Shown in pieces: positions 7,629 to 16,832 of a stretch of 64,000 bases of DNA (its first letter is position 1; every line of letters begins with the position of its first letter). The notes under the pieces are model-generated. The model was not told the DNA's origin. It ran no database searches and saw nothing but the letters and a program-made list of their open reading frames with translations. The position numbers and the translations under genes were made by a program. Source of the stretch: Palsa-504 sp963839095 (GTDB lineage Bacteria > Actinomycetota > Actinomycetes > Streptosporangiales > Streptosporangiaceae); NCBI GenBank assembly GCA_963839095.1, contig CAWIUF010000029.1, positions 124,001 through 188,000 on the forward strand, in the 5' to 3' direction.

Positions 7629-10038
7629 TCAGGACCCGCCGCCGCTGCGCGGCATCTCGAACCAGACCGCCTTGCCTTCCGGGGTCGGCCTCGATCCCCA
7701 CCGGGTCGCCAGCTGCTCGACCAGGTAGAGGCCGCGGCCGCCCTCGTCGGTCTCCCCCGCGGTGCGGATCCGGGGCAGCCTCAGGTCGGGGTCGAAGACC
7801 TCCACCCACACCGAGGTCGCACCGCGCCGCAACCGCACCGCGAACTCGCGCGGGCCAGGCTCCGCGGCGACCTCGGGCAGCGCGTCGGGCCAGGCGGCGG
7901 CGCCCGCCGCGACGGGAGCCGCCTGGGCGGGCACGGAAGCCTTCCTGGCCGCGGCCGATGACCGCCCAGCCGCCCGGGGCGCCCCCGGAGGGGCTGACAC
8001 CGTACTGGCGGACACCGTACTGGCGGACACCGTACTGCGGACCGGCCGGACCGGCCGCGGCGCCGACCGGTGCGGGCATCATCAGCGGCTCCATGTCGAA
8101 GGTCCGCTCCCGGCCCGGGCTGGGCGTTTCCGAGGCATGCAGGACCGCGTTGGTGACCACCTCGGAGACCAGCAGGCAGGCCAGCTCGGCCTGCCCGGAG
8201 TCCATGCCCCAGGACCGGAACGTCTCGGCGGCCAGCCGCCTGGCCTCGGAGACCATGATCGGCTCGGCCGGGAAGGTGCGCTCGACCGAGGCGAGCTCGG
8301 ACGCAGACGACTGCACCACCAAGATGGCCATGTCGTCGTCGATGTCCCCGGGTACGGCGTATTCGGCCGCGGTGGCCACCGAGTCGGCGTCCCCGCTGGC
8401 GGCGGCCGCGCGCACCGCTTGCTGGAGCATCAGCACCGCTTCGGCCTCGGTGTAGTGACCGGAGCCGTCGGCGCGGGTCCGGCGGTCGGTCAGGCCATCG
8501 GTGTAGAACACCAGGATGGCCCCGGGCGGCATGGGGATCGTCTCTTCCTTGTAGGTGGGCAGCCCGCGGATGCCCTTGCCGCGCACGCCGAGCAGGACGC
8601 CCTTGTGCTGGAACTCGAGCTGCCGCACCTGGCCGGCGCTGATCAGCAGCGGGGCATCGTGGCCCGCGTTCGCGAAGGTCAGTTCCCTGGACCAGGCGTC
8701 GTAGATCATGTAGATGCAGCTGGAGGTGGGCGGGTCGCCGACGGTGACCCCGTGCTCGTCGGCCGGGGCCAGCGAGCGGCACCAGTCGTCGAGCTTGCGC
8801 ATGATGTCGGCGGGCGACTTCTCGTCCTGGGCGAACGCGCGCAGCGCCGCGCGCAGCTGGCCCATGATCGCGGCCGCCCGGGCCCCCCGGCCCTCGACGT
8901 CGCCGATGACGATCCCCACCCGCCCGGCCGCCAGCGGGATGATGTCGTACCAGTCGCCGCCGACCTGCGTCTGGATCCCCTGGCCCTGTGTCTCGAGCGG
9001 CTTGGCGGGCACGTACCGGCAGGCGACCTCGAGGCCGTCGAGCTCCGGGATCGCCTGCGGCAGCAGGCTCTTCTGGAACGCCAGCGCGGTCTGCCGCTCG
9101 GTCTCGAACAGCATCGCGTTGTCGATGGCGATGGCCACCCGGCTGGCGATGGCGCCGATCAGGTCCCGGTCCGGGGCGCCGTAGTGCTGCTCGTCGCGCT
9201 CGGTCAGCCTGGACAGGGCCAGGCTCATCACGCCCAGCAGCTCGCCCCGGGCGTACAGCGGCGCCGCGATCACCGAGGTCAGCCCGGCCTCGTGCGCCGC
9301 CGACATGCTCTCGGGGCTGGGCGCCGGATAGTACTCGCGGTCCAGGTCGTTGATGGCGATCGGTTCGAGCCTGGTCATCGCCTGCTGGCAGAAGTGGCCG
9401 TCGGGGTAGTGGATCTGCTCGCCCACCTGGGCCCAGGTTCCCGGCGGCGGCACCCACTCGCTGGCGTGCCGCATGGCGCGGCGGAACAGCTGCTCCCCCT
9501 GGAACAGGTCGATGAAGCAGTGATCGGCGAACTGCGGGACCAGGATCTCGGCCACGTGCTTGAGCGTGGTGCCGATCTCCAGCGAGCCGGCCAGCCGCTC
9601 GCCCACCCGCTCGAGCAGGGCGATCCGGTCCTGCTGGCTCTGGCCGTCACGCCTGCTGGCCTCCCGGGCCAGGATCACCATCCCGTCGATGTCCCCGCCC
9701 GGATGCCGCAGCGGCACCGCCAGGACCCGGACGAGCGCCCGCGACCCGTCGCCGCGGGTGCTCTCCACCGTGCCTTCCCAGGACCGGCCGCGCAGCACCT
9801 GACCGGTCATGTCCCCGGTCCGGCGCACCTCGCCGTCGGCGAACAGCCCGAGGGACTCCACCGGGCAGCCGGCCAGCCGGGCGGCGTCACCGGGGATCCG
9901 GAAGAGCCGCGCCGCGAAGTCGTTCAGGTAGATCAGGTTGCTCAGCCGGTCGGTGACCACGACGGCGATATCGGCGTGGCCGAGGACCATGTCGGCGGGG
10001 AGGTAGGCGTCGAAAGCCGCGTCACCCCAGCCCGTCAC
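7629..10038 (-). CDS. PAS-GAF-PP2C (SpoIIE/RsbU-type) phosphatase with C-terminal anti-sigma-like ATPase domain
   Basis: Domains in order: PAS (about 15-130, VVVTDRLSNLIYLNDFAARLF), GAF (about 145-310), PP2C/SpoIIE serine phosphatase (about 325-565; metal-binding aspartates in GGDWYDIIP, IGDVEGRG, FYTDGLTD and DDDMAIL) and an RsbW-like HATPase domain split in two. Its N-box (LLVSEVVTNAVLHA) is separated by a long, repeat-containing linker from the G-box half (DEGGRGLYLVEQLATRWG). Such proteins dephosphorylate anti-anti-sigma factors in response to a small-molecule or redox signal, and the fused kinase-like domain may make the switch self-contained. The frame breaks at the 15-base tandem repeats (7996-8040) in the linker; the reconstructed span is 3n+1. 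It is convergent with the small membrane gene. Confidence 0.85.
7996..8040. repeat. Three tandem 15-base units inside the PP2C gene
   Basis: Unit GACACCGTACTGGCG twice exactly and a third copy ending CTGCGG. It encodes repeated QYGVR (or STVSA in the alternative frame) in the linker between the halves of the ATPase domain. The reading frame of the host gene changes at this array. Confidence 0.9.
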
Positions 10039-10080
10039 GCCCGCGCTCCCCGACCCAGGCAGCGTTTCCGGTCGATATCG

Positions 10081-10827
10081 TCACGCTCCGGCCACCGTTT
10101 GACACCGGCTGCTAATGGACACGAAAATGTGCCCGGCGATCTGACTGGGGAGCTCAGTCGAGATAGTGTCCATCGAGTCGCCGGCTGTCACCCGTACACC
10201 ATCGTCGCCTGCCATGAGAATCACCTCGCGTCCGGGTTGTATCCCGACGCGCTTGAGTTTAAGCATCAAAACAAGATCACTCTGAATTTGCTCGCCAATT
10301 CGGCGGATCACTACTGGCGTGTCGTCCGGTGTTGCCACCTTTGTCATCGCCTCACCCGCCTCATTCGTGGCCGTGCGCACGCGGGCGAGGGCCTCTTCGG
10401 GCAGCCCGAGTTCGACCAGCCCGGGAATGAGGTTGCCGTGCGGGCAGCACACCGGGTAGCCGAGCAGCTCGAGCAGGCGGCGCTCCACGCTCTCCGAGAT
10501 CACGTGCTCCCACCGGCACGCCTCGATGTGCACCTCCTCCCAGGGCAGCTTGATCACGCCGACCAGCAGGCACTCGGCCAGCCGGTGCTTGCGCATGACC
10601 CTGGTGGCGAGCGTGCGGCCGGTGTCGCTCAGCGAGAGCTGCCGGTCCCCGGCCACGTGCAGCAGGCCGTCGCGCTCCATCCGGGCCACCGTCTGGCTGA
10701 CGGTCGGCCCGCTCTGGGTGAGCCGCTCGGCGATGCGCGCCCGCAGCGGGACGACGCCCTCCTCCTCGAGTTCGAATATCGTCCGGAGGTACATCTCCGT
10801 CGTGTCTATGAGCCCCTGGGCTGTCAA
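10081..10827 (-). CDS. ideR: Iron-dependent repressor IdeR/DmdR (DtxR family)
   Basis: A metal-dependent repressor that, with Fe(II) bound, shuts down siderophore and iron-uptake genes. The N-terminal winged helix is TTEMYLRTIFELEEEG...QSGPTVSQTVARMERDGL. The metal ligands of IdeR/DtxR are all visible: the Met in TTEMYL, His and Glu in HRLAE, and His, Cys, Glu and His in HIEACRWEHV. The C-terminus has the SH3/FeoA-like third domain (from about 155). The start is a TTG at 10827 just after GAGGAG; it yields the usual family N-terminus (IDTTEMYL). pdxH ends 38 bases upstream on the same strand, so the two are probably one transcription unit. Confidence 0.9.
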   Translation of the reverse strand: MTAQGLIDTTEMYLRTIFELEEEGVVPLRARIAERLTQSGPTVSQTVARMERDGLLHVAGDRQLSLSDTGRTLATRVMRKHRLAECLLVGVIKLPWEEVHIEACRWEHVISESVERRLLELLGYPVCCPHGNLIPGLVELGLPEEALARVRTATNEAGEAMTKVATPDDTPVVIRRIGEQIQSDLVLMLKLKRVGIQPGREVILMAGDDGVRVTAGDSMDTISTELPSQIAGHIFVSISSRCQTVAGA

Positions 10828-10864
10828 CTCCTCATCCTCCTGCTTGTGATGCTATGCGCAGGCG

Positions 10865-11575
10865 CTAAGGGGAAATGCGCTCGACGACCCAGCCGCCGCC
10901 GTGGCGCCGGTAGCGCAGCCGGTCATGCAGGCGGAACATGCCCGCCTGCCAGAATTCCACCGTTTCGGGCACCAGTACATAGCCACCCCAGAAATCGGGC
11001 ATCGGGATGACGGCCGATGGCGGCCAGCGCCGCTCGAGCTCGGCCACCCGGTCGTCGAGTTCCGCGCGCGATCCGATGACCTGCGACTGCCTGCTGGCCC
11101 AGGCGCCGAGCTGCGACTGGCGCGGCCGGGACCGGTAGTACGGCTCGCTGTCCGCCTGCGACAGGATGCGCACGCCGCCCTCGGCGGTCACCTGGCGTCC
11201 CATGGCGAACCAGGGGAAGACCACGCAGGCCCGCTGGTTCGCGGCCAGGTCCTGCCCCTTGCGCGAGGTCCGGTTGGTGTAGAACGTGAAGCCCTCGGGG
11301 TCGTGCGCCTTCAGCAGCACGGTGCGGGCCCGCGGCAGGCCCTCGCCGGAGACCGTGGCGAGCACCATCGCCGTCGGCTCGGGCAGGCCCCGTGCCCGCG
11401 CGTCCGCCATCCACCGGGCGAACTGCGTCATCGGGTCGTCGGCCAGCTCGTCCTCGGTGAGGCCAGGCAGGCCGTCGGTGCTGGACGACAGGCTGTCGGG
11501 GCTGGACGGCAGGCTGTCCGGCCTGGAGTCCTGGTTCCGGCCGGCCGCACCGGGATCACGCTGCGTCGTGTCCAT
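10865..11575 (-). CDS. pdxH: Pyridoxamine 5'-phosphate oxidase
   Basis: FMN-dependent oxidase converting pyridoxine or pyridoxamine phosphate to pyridoxal phosphate. Visible signatures: DPMTQFARWMADA, AMVLATVSGEGLPRARTVLLKAHD (FMN-binding strand), FTFYTNRTSRKG, the substrate loop RPRQSQLGAWASRQS, and the C-terminal WVVERISP that closes the active site in this family. Instead of the usual Met-Arg-x-x-Tyr N-terminus there is a Ser/Asp/Leu-rich stretch made of three heptads (DSLPSSP, DSLSSST, DGLPGLT) encoded by 21-base tandem repeats. ATG 11575 lacks a strong ribosome site, so the start is moderately certain. It is divergent from citrate synthase and upstream of ideR. Confidence 0.93.
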   Translation of the reverse strand: MDTTQRDPGAAGRNQDSRPDSLPSSPDSLSSSTDGLPGLTEDELADDPMTQFARWMADARARGLPEPTAMVLATVSGEGLPRARTVLLKAHDPEGFTFYTNRTSRKGQDLAANQRACVVFPWFAMGRQVTAEGGVRILSQADSEPYYRSRPRQSQLGAWASRQSQVIGSRAELDDRVAELERRWPPSAVIPMPDFWGGYVLVPETVEFWQAGMFRLHDRLRYRRHGGGWVVERISP

Positions 11576-11762
11576 AGGTAATGATCCTCACACCTGTTAC
11601 GGCTACCGCAACCCTGGTCAGGGCGGTTGAATGGTAACGCTGGAATCGCCCCTGCCGCTTATCGACGTGGTTTTACGGCTCTGCGGGGGTATGCCTGGCG
11701 CAGGCCGTGAGGTGCCCTCTGACATCCATGAGGACACCTGTGAAGACGGAGAGAGGAACCCG

Positions 11763-12932
11763 ATGTCGGACTTCAAGCCGGGCCTTGAGGGCGTCATCGC
11801 CTTCGAGACGGAAATCGCCGAGCCGGACAAAGCGGGCGGTTCGCTCCGTTACCGCGGAGTTGACATCGAGGAGCTCGTCGGTCATGTCTCTTACGGGCAT
11901 GTCTGGGGCCTTCTCGTCGACAATGCCTTCGCGCCCGGGCTGCCGCCGGCCGAGCCCTACCCCATTCCGGTCCACTCTGGCGATATCCGGGTCGACGTGC
12001 AGAGCGCCCTGGCCATGCTCGCGCCGGCCTGGGGGCTGCGGCAGCTCCTGGACATCAGCGACGAGCAGGCCCGCGAGGATCTCGCCCGGGCTTCGGTGAT
12101 GGCGCTGTCGTTCGTGGCGCAGGCCGCCCGCGGCGTCGGGCTGCCGATGGTGCCGCAGCGCCTGGTGGACCAGGCCGGCACGATCACCGAGCGGTTCATG
12201 ATCCGCTGGCGCGGCGAGCCGGACCCGCGGCACGTCAAGGCGGTCGACGCCTACTGGACGTCGGCGGCCGAGCACGGCATGAACGCCTCGACGTTCACCG
12301 CCCGGGTGATCGCCTCCACCGGCGCCGACGTGGCCGCCGCCCTGTCCGGGGCGGTCGGCGCGATGTCCGGCCCGCTGCACGGCGGCGCGCCCGCCCGCGT
12401 CCTGGGCATGATCGAGGAGGTCGAGCGGACCGGGGACGCCGAGGGCTACGTGAACTCCGTGCTGGACCGGAACGAGCGGCTGATGGGCTTCGGGCACCGG
12501 GTGTACCGGGCCGAGGACCCCCGCGCCCGGGTACTGCGCCGTACGGCCAAGGAGCTGGGCGCGCCGCGCTACGAGGTCGCGCTGGCCCTGGAGAAGGCGG
12601 CCCTGGCCGAGCTCAGGTCGCGGCGCCCGGACCGGGTGCTCGAGACCAACGTGGAGTTCTGGGCGGCCATCGTGCTCGACTTCGCGGAAGTCCCGGCGCA
12701 CATGTTCACCTCGATGTTCACCTGCGCCCGGACGGCGGGCTGGGCGGCGCACATCCTGGAGCAGAAGCGCACCGGCCGGCTGGTCCGGCCGGCCGCCCGG
12801 TACATCGGCCCGCCGACCCGGCCGGTCAGCGACGTCCCCGGCGCCGGGGATGTCCTCGACCTCCCGGTGTTAGGGTCACGGCGTCCGGCGGGCGGCCGCG
12901 CGTTACCGGCGAGCACGAGCGGCCGCCGGTAG
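11763..12932 (+). CDS. citA: Citrate synthase (type 2 / citrate synthase-like)
   Basis: Condenses oxaloacetate and acetyl-CoA to citrate (or acts on a related acyl-CoA). The 389-residue product has both conserved catalytic histidine regions, GPLHGGAP (about 205) and GFGHRVYR (about 245), and the Arg of RVYRAEDPRA. In the segment ETNVEFWAA the position normally holding the catalytic Asp reads Glu, a form I believe is shared by the actinobacterial citrate synthase 2 group. ATG 11763 is chosen because GAGAGAGG precedes it and it begins the conserved MSDFKPGLEGV; a longer frame from 11631 has no ribosome site. The last 25 residues after DLPVLGS are Arg/Gly/Pro-rich and overlap no neighbour; serC starts 9 bases later. 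Confidence 0.9.
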   Translation: MSDFKPGLEGVIAFETEIAEPDKAGGSLRYRGVDIEELVGHVSYGHVWGLLVDNAFAPGLPPAEPYPIPVHSGDIRVDVQSALAMLAPAWGLRQLLDISDEQAREDLARASVMALSFVAQAARGVGLPMVPQRLVDQAGTITERFMIRWRGEPDPRHVKAVDAYWTSAAEHGMNASTFTARVIASTGADVAAALSGAVGAMSGPLHGGAPARVLGMIEEVERTGDAEGYVNSVLDRNERLMGFGHRVYRAEDPRARVLRRTAKELGAPRYEVALALEKAALAELRSRRPDRVLETNVEFWAAIVLDFAEVPAHMFTSMFTCARTAGWAAHILEQKRTGRLVRPAARYIGPPTRPVSDVPGAGDVLDLPVLGSRRPAGGRALPASTSGRR

Positions 12933-12941
12933 GCTTCGGCA

Positions 12942-14078
12942 ATGAGCAACCTCGTGATCCCGGCCGGACTGAAGCCGAAGGACGGCCGGTTCGGCAGCGG
13001 TCCGACGAAGATCCGCCCGGAGCAGCTGGCCGCCCTGGCGGGCCCGGGCGCCGCCTACCTCGGGACGTCACACCGCCAGCCGCCGGTCAGGGCACTGGTC
13101 CAGCGGATCCGCGGCGGCCTGGCCGAGCTGTTCGGCCTGCCCGCCGACTACACGGTCGCGCTCGGCAACGGCGGCAGCAGCGCGTTCTGGGAGATGGCGA
13201 CGTTCGGGCTGATCCGCGAGCACTCACAGCACCTGAGCTTCGGCGAGTTCTCGGCCAGGTTCGCGGCGCTGGCCGCCCGGGCCCCGTGGCTGTCCGAGCC
13301 GTCCGTGCTCGAGTCGCCGCCCGGCACCCACCCGGTGCCGGAGGCGGACCCGCGGGTCGATAGCTACGCGCTGACCCACAACGAGACCTCCACCGGGGTG
13401 GCGATGCCGGTGCGCCGGGTCCCCGGCGCCGACCCGGGGGCGCTGCTCCTGGTCGACGCGACCAGCGGCGCGGCCGGACTGCCGGTGCGGGCCGACGAGT
13501 TCGACGCGTACTACTTCGCCCCGCAGAAGGGCCTCGGCTCGGACGGCGGCCTGTGGCTCGCCCTGATGTCGCCGGCCGCGGTCGAGCGGGTTCACGAGAT
13601 CGCCGCGAGCGGCCGGTACATCCCCGACTTCCTCTCGCTGCGGATCGCGCTGGAGAACTCGGCCAAGGACCAGACCTACAACACGCCCGCCGTGGTGACG
13701 CTGTTCCTGCTGGCTGAGCAGATCGACTGGATGCTCGACCATGGCGGCCTGTCCTGGACCACCGCCCGGACCGCGCGATCGGCTGCGATACTTTACACGT
13801 GGGCGGAGAAGGCGGCCTTCGCGGACCCGTTCGTCGCCGATCCCGCGCAGCGCTCGCAGGTCGTGGGCACGATCGACATCACCGGCGGCCTGTCCGCCGA
13901 CGACATAGCGGCGGTCCTGCGGGCGAACGGCATCGTCGACACGGAGTCCTACCGCAAGCTTGGCCGCAACCAGCTGCGGATCGGCATGTTCCCCTCGGTC
14001 GACCCGGCGGACGTCGAAGCGCTGACCGCCTGCGTCGATTACGTGGCCGAGCGGATTACCGATCAGCAGCCCGGGTAG
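12942..14078 (+). CDS. serC: Phosphoserine aminotransferase
   Basis: PLP enzyme of the phosphorylated serine pathway (3-phosphohydroxypyruvate plus glutamate to phosphoserine); family members can also act in pyridoxine synthesis. The 378-residue protein has the actinobacterial SerC form: FGSGPTKIRPEQL at the N-terminus, LGNGGSSAFWE, HNETSTGV, VDATSGAAGLP, and the Schiff-base lysine in FAPQKGLGSDGG (about 196). It closely follows citrate synthase and the frame is intact. A PLP-dependent enzyme lying near pdxH, the PLP-forming oxidase, is a plausible functional neighbourhood. Confidence 0.95.
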   Translation: MSNLVIPAGLKPKDGRFGSGPTKIRPEQLAALAGPGAAYLGTSHRQPPVRALVQRIRGGLAELFGLPADYTVALGNGGSSAFWEMATFGLIREHSQHLSFGEFSARFAALAARAPWLSEPSVLESPPGTHPVPEADPRVDSYALTHNETSTGVAMPVRRVPGADPGALLLVDATSGAAGLPVRADEFDAYYFAPQKGLGSDGGLWLALMSPAAVERVHEIAASGRYIPDFLSLRIALENSAKDQTYNTPAVVTLFLLAEQIDWMLDHGGLSWTTARTARSAAILYTWAEKAAFADPFVADPAQRSQVVGTIDITGGLSADDIAAVLRANGIVDTESYRKLGRNQLRIGMFPSVDPADVEALTACVDYVAERITDQQPG

Positions 14079-14100
14079 CAGGCAACTGACGGGCAGGTGG

Positions 14101-14184
14101 CTAACGGATGATCGATCCGATCAGTACCGTAAGCACGAGGAGCACGAGTACGGCCGGAAGCAGCCATCGGGGCAGCCGGTTCAC
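14101..14184 (-). CDS. Very small hydrophobic peptide, 27 residues
   Basis: GTG 14184 opens MNRLPRWLLPAVLVLLVLTV followed by LIGSIIR and a TAG stop. A basic, Trp-containing head before a single unbroken hydrophobic helix looks like a real one-helix membrane peptide rather than random coding. No strong ribosome site is visible (TAGGCTG upstream), which keeps confidence low. It lies in the otherwise empty gap between serC and thpR, on the opposite strand to both. Confidence 0.4.
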   Translation of the reverse strand: MNRLPRWLLPAVLVLLVLTVLIGSIIR

Positions 14185-14370
14185 GCAGACAGCCTACAAA
14201 CCCGCAGACGAGACGAGATCCGAGGTGGGTCCATGGGTGACAACGCGCGCCGGGCAGACGTGCTGAGCGGCCCGGGCCACTCCTCGCGGGCAGGTTTAGT
14301 CTCCAAGACCCGCCGGACGCGGGAGGGGATCGAGCGGGCCCCTGGATCAGCCACCGTTTCGGGGGACCTC

Positions 14371-14949
14371 ATGCGGCTCTTCGTGGCCATCGCCCCGCCG
14401 TCGGCCGTGCTCGACGAGCTCGACGCCTGGGTGGAGCCGTTCCGGACCCAGCGGCTCGACCTGCGCTGGACGAACCGGGAGGCCTGGCACGTCACCCTGG
14501 CCTTCCTGGGCCAGGTCAACGAGACGGCCACGGCCGGGCTGCTGCCGCGTCTGGAGCAGGCCGCCCAGCGGCATCAGCAGGTCCGGCTGGCGTTCGCCGG
14601 CGCGGGCGCCTTCCCGGCTGCCGAACGGGCGAACGTGCTGTGGAGCGGGCTGTCCGGTGACTGCGAGGCACTGGCCGAGCTGGCCGAGTCGGTCGCGGCC
14701 GGCGCCAGCTGCGCGGGCGCGTCGCCGCCCGACCGGGGGCGTAGCTTCCAGCCGCACCTGACCCTGGCCCGGTGCCGGATGGCCGCCGACGTCACCGGGC
14801 TGGTGGCCGCGCTCAGCCCCTATCAGGGCCAGCTGTGGACGGCGGACCGCCTGCACCTGGTCCGCAGCCGCCTGGGCTCCACCGAGTCCCCGCGGTACGT
14901 CTCGCTGGCGAGCTGGCCGCTGCGGACGCCTCCGGTCACGCCCGGATAA
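14371..14949 (+). CDS. thpR: RNA 2',3'-cyclic phosphodiesterase (2'-5' RNA ligase family)
   Basis: The 192-residue protein has the two His-x-Thr motifs that define the 2H phosphoesterase fold, HVTL in WHVTLAFLGQV (about 40) and HLTL in FQPHLTLARCR (about 130). Bacterial members open 2',3'-cyclic phosphates on RNA ends. ATG 14371 begins the family N-terminus MRLFVAIAPP; a longer frame from 14233 adds 46 residues of unlikely composition. It is convergent with the MarR gene 10 bases away. Confidence 0.85.
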   Translation: MRLFVAIAPPSAVLDELDAWVEPFRTQRLDLRWTNREAWHVTLAFLGQVNETATAGLLPRLEQAAQRHQQVRLAFAGAGAFPAAERANVLWSGLSGDCEALAELAESVAAGASCAGASPPDRGRSFQPHLTLARCRMAADVTGLVAALSPYQGQLWTADRLHLVRSRLGSTESPRYVSLASWPLRTPPVTPG

Positions 14950-14959
14950 GAGCCTCAGG

Positions 14960-15420
14960 TCACGTCGACTGGCTGAGTTTCTCCAGGACCGGCACGGCCG
15001 CCCGGAGCGCGGCCCGCTCCTCGGCCGTCAGCTCGGCCAGCCGCCGCGCCAGCCAGGCGTCCTTGCGGCGCCGGACGCGCTGGACGACCCCGCGCCCTTC
15101 CTCGGTGACGGTGAGGATCACCTGGCGCCGGTCGGTCGGGTGCGGTGAGCCGCAGCACCAGGTTGCGCTCCTCGAGCACGGCGATGACGCGGGTCATCGA
15201 CGGCGGCTGCACCTTCTCGTGGTCGGCCAGTTCGCCCGGGGTCATCGCCTGGTGCACTTCCAGCGCGGACAGCGCCGCCAGCTGGGTCTCGGAGAGCACC
15301 GCCTCGGTCAGGCCCGCGGCGGTGCGCTGAGCGCGCAAGCGCCGCGCCAGCCGGCTGCACCGAGATCCGGAGCGCGGTCGCCAGCCCGGCATCGGTCCTG
15401 GTCAGGGTAGCTGTCATCAT
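14960..15420 (-). CDS. MarR-family transcriptional regulator (two frameshifts)
   Basis: Reconstructed from three frames: MMTATLTRTDAGLATALRIS, then LARRLRAQRTAAGLTEAVL and the MarR winged helix (LSALEVHQAMTPGELADHE, MTRVIAVLEERNLV), then the C-terminal dimer helices ending EKLSQST at TGA 14960-14962. The breaks lie near 15358 (extra C) and near 15137 (extra G); the span is 3n+2, as two insertions predict. MarR proteins are dimeric repressors usually released by a small ligand. Regulator, DUF2530, DUF3027 and MFS genes cluster similarly in Streptomyces, so the neighbouring transporter is a plausible target. Confidence 0.7.
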
Positions 15421-15572
15421 CGGTTACCTTCGTCGGCCGACCTGGGAGGCGTCCCTCCAGCCTAGGGCGTGGACTTAAGTACATCACGCCCGCCGCACTC
15501 GTAGCAGCCAACCCGCACCCCGGTAACCGGTGGCCGCGTGCGGGCCGCTACGGGACCTCGTAGCCTAAGGGG

Positions 15573-15965
15573 ATGAAGCAGACCCGCGAGCGGGCCGAAC
15601 GCCCCTCCCCGCCGCCGCCCCTCGAGGCGGATGACGTGCTGGTCGTCCGGGTCATCACGGCCGGCTGGGCCGTGGCGCTCGTGGTCCTGCTCATCGTCCG
15701 CGGCAGCCTCCCGGCCGGCCAGCGCTGGTGGGTGTGGACCTGCGTGGCCGGGCTGGCCTTCGGGATCGTCGGGCTGTGGTACGTGCCCAGGCTCAAGCGC
15801 AGCCGGGCGCGGGCCGCGGCCGCGCGGTCAGGCGGGGACGAGGCCGGGGCGGCGGGCGAGGACGGGGAGGCGGCCGGGGCCGCGCCCGCTCAGTCGGCCC
15901 CGCGGGACAGCGGCTCGAACACGGTCTCCTCGACCGAGACCCCGGGCAGGTCGACCAGGTCGTAG
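15573..15965 (+). CDS. DUF2530-type small membrane protein
   Basis: The 130-residue product has a Pro-rich cytoplasmic head (PSPPPPLEADD), two transmembrane helices (about 25-47 and 53-73, with the conserved-looking WWVWTCVAGLAFGIVGLWYV) and an Arg/Ala-rich tail. This matches the actinobacterial DUF2530 family, of unknown function. The last 25 codons run antisense over the end of the DUF3027 gene, so the natural C-terminus may be shorter. No ribosome site is obvious before ATG 15573, but the start fits family length. Confidence 0.7.
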   Translation: MKQTRERAERPSPPPPLEADDVLVVRVITAGWAVALVVLLIVRGSLPAGQRWWVWTCVAGLAFGIVGLWYVPRLKRSRARAAAARSGGDEAGAAGEDGEAAGAAPAQSAPRDSGSNTVSSTETPGRSTRS

Positions 15966-16741
15966 CCGAACTCGTCGATGACCGGCGCCAGCGCGCGCGC
16001 GGTCACCGCGCCGGCCATCGCCTCGGAATGCGCTCCGCAGCCGTGGTCGGCCGAGACCACCCGGCCGTCGTCCGGCGCGTACTCGTTCCCGCAGGCGCCG
16101 AAGAGGCGGCCGAGTTCCCCGCTCAGCGGGACGAAGAAGCCGCAGCTGACGCAGTGCGCGGGCGCCGCGTGCGCCAGCGGCGTCCGCGGGCCGTGCTCGC
16201 TGTCGTACCAGCGCTCGGACGCGTAATCCCGGCCGGTGGCGGACAGCACCCGCGAGCGGCCGGGGGCGGGCAGCTCGGCTGGCTCGCCGGGCCCCTTGTC
16301 CTCGTCCGCGGCCTCGGCGCTGAACCAGTCGATGACCGCGTCGTCGCCCTCGAGCACGACCAGCGGGACCAGCCGCTCGTCGTCGGGCGGCGCGGGCAGC
16401 AGGTCCCCGACGCCCAGGTCACCCGGCCGCAGCCGGTCATGCCAGGGCACCCAGTCCGGCGCGAGCAGCGCGCCGGGGCCGGGCAGCAGCACCGTCTCGC
16501 TGACCGTCACCACCTTGGCCCGGGGCGCCCGGACGACCGTGACCGCCCACCGCCAGCCGGTGTAGGCCGGGTCCGCGGCTTCGAACAGGTGGGTGACGAT
16601 GCGCTCACCCTCGGCCTGCACGCCGAGGTGGTCGCCCACCGCGGCGGCGCCGGTGACGGCGACGACGGCGTCCCGCGCGAGGTCGACAGCCTCGGCGCAG
16701 GCCTGGTCGGGTTCCCTGGTTCTGGTACGGGTGGGACTCAC
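15890..16741 (-). CDS. DUF3027 family protein with putative zinc-binding cysteines
   Basis: The 283-residue protein matches the actinobacterial DUF3027 family: N-terminal helical part (ACAEAVDLARDAVV), the WRWAVTVVRAPRAKVVTVSE strand region, PDWVPWHDRLRPGDLG, and a C-terminal cysteine cluster (CVSCGFF...GACGNEYAP...DHGCGAHSE) suggesting a metal site. Function is unknown. GTG 16741 (VSPTRTRT) is chosen because farther upstream the frame runs antisense into the MFS gene. It diverges from the MFS gene with about 90 bases between starts; the pairing with DUF2530 and a cold-shock gene is typical of actinobacteria. Confidence 0.8.
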   Translation of the reverse strand: MSPTRTRTREPDQACAEAVDLARDAVVAVTGAAAVGDHLGVQAEGERIVTHLFEAADPAYTGWRWAVTVVRAPRAKVVTVSETVLLPGPGALLAPDWVPWHDRLRPGDLGVGDLLPAPPDDERLVPLVVLEGDDAVIDWFSAEAADEDKGPGEPAELPAPGRSRVLSATGRDYASERWYDSEHGPRTPLAHAAPAHCVSCGFFVPLSGELGRLFGACGNEYAPDDGRVVSADHGCGAHSEAMAGAVTARALAPVIDEFGYDLVDLPGVSVEETVFEPLSRGAD

Positions 16742-16832
16742 GGCTACCAATTCTCGCTCATCGCGCAGGATGTCGGGTGCGGGACCAAGGCCCCAGGTCG
16801 CCGCACTGGCCGACACCAACAATACTGGGTAC

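Noticed and set aside
7762..11010. A 1082-codon open frame on the plus strand opposite the PP2C and ideR genes
   Set aside because: It is antisense to proteins with clear catalytic motifs; its product is a His/Gly/Arg/Pro-rich composition typical of antisense reading in very GC-rich DNA.
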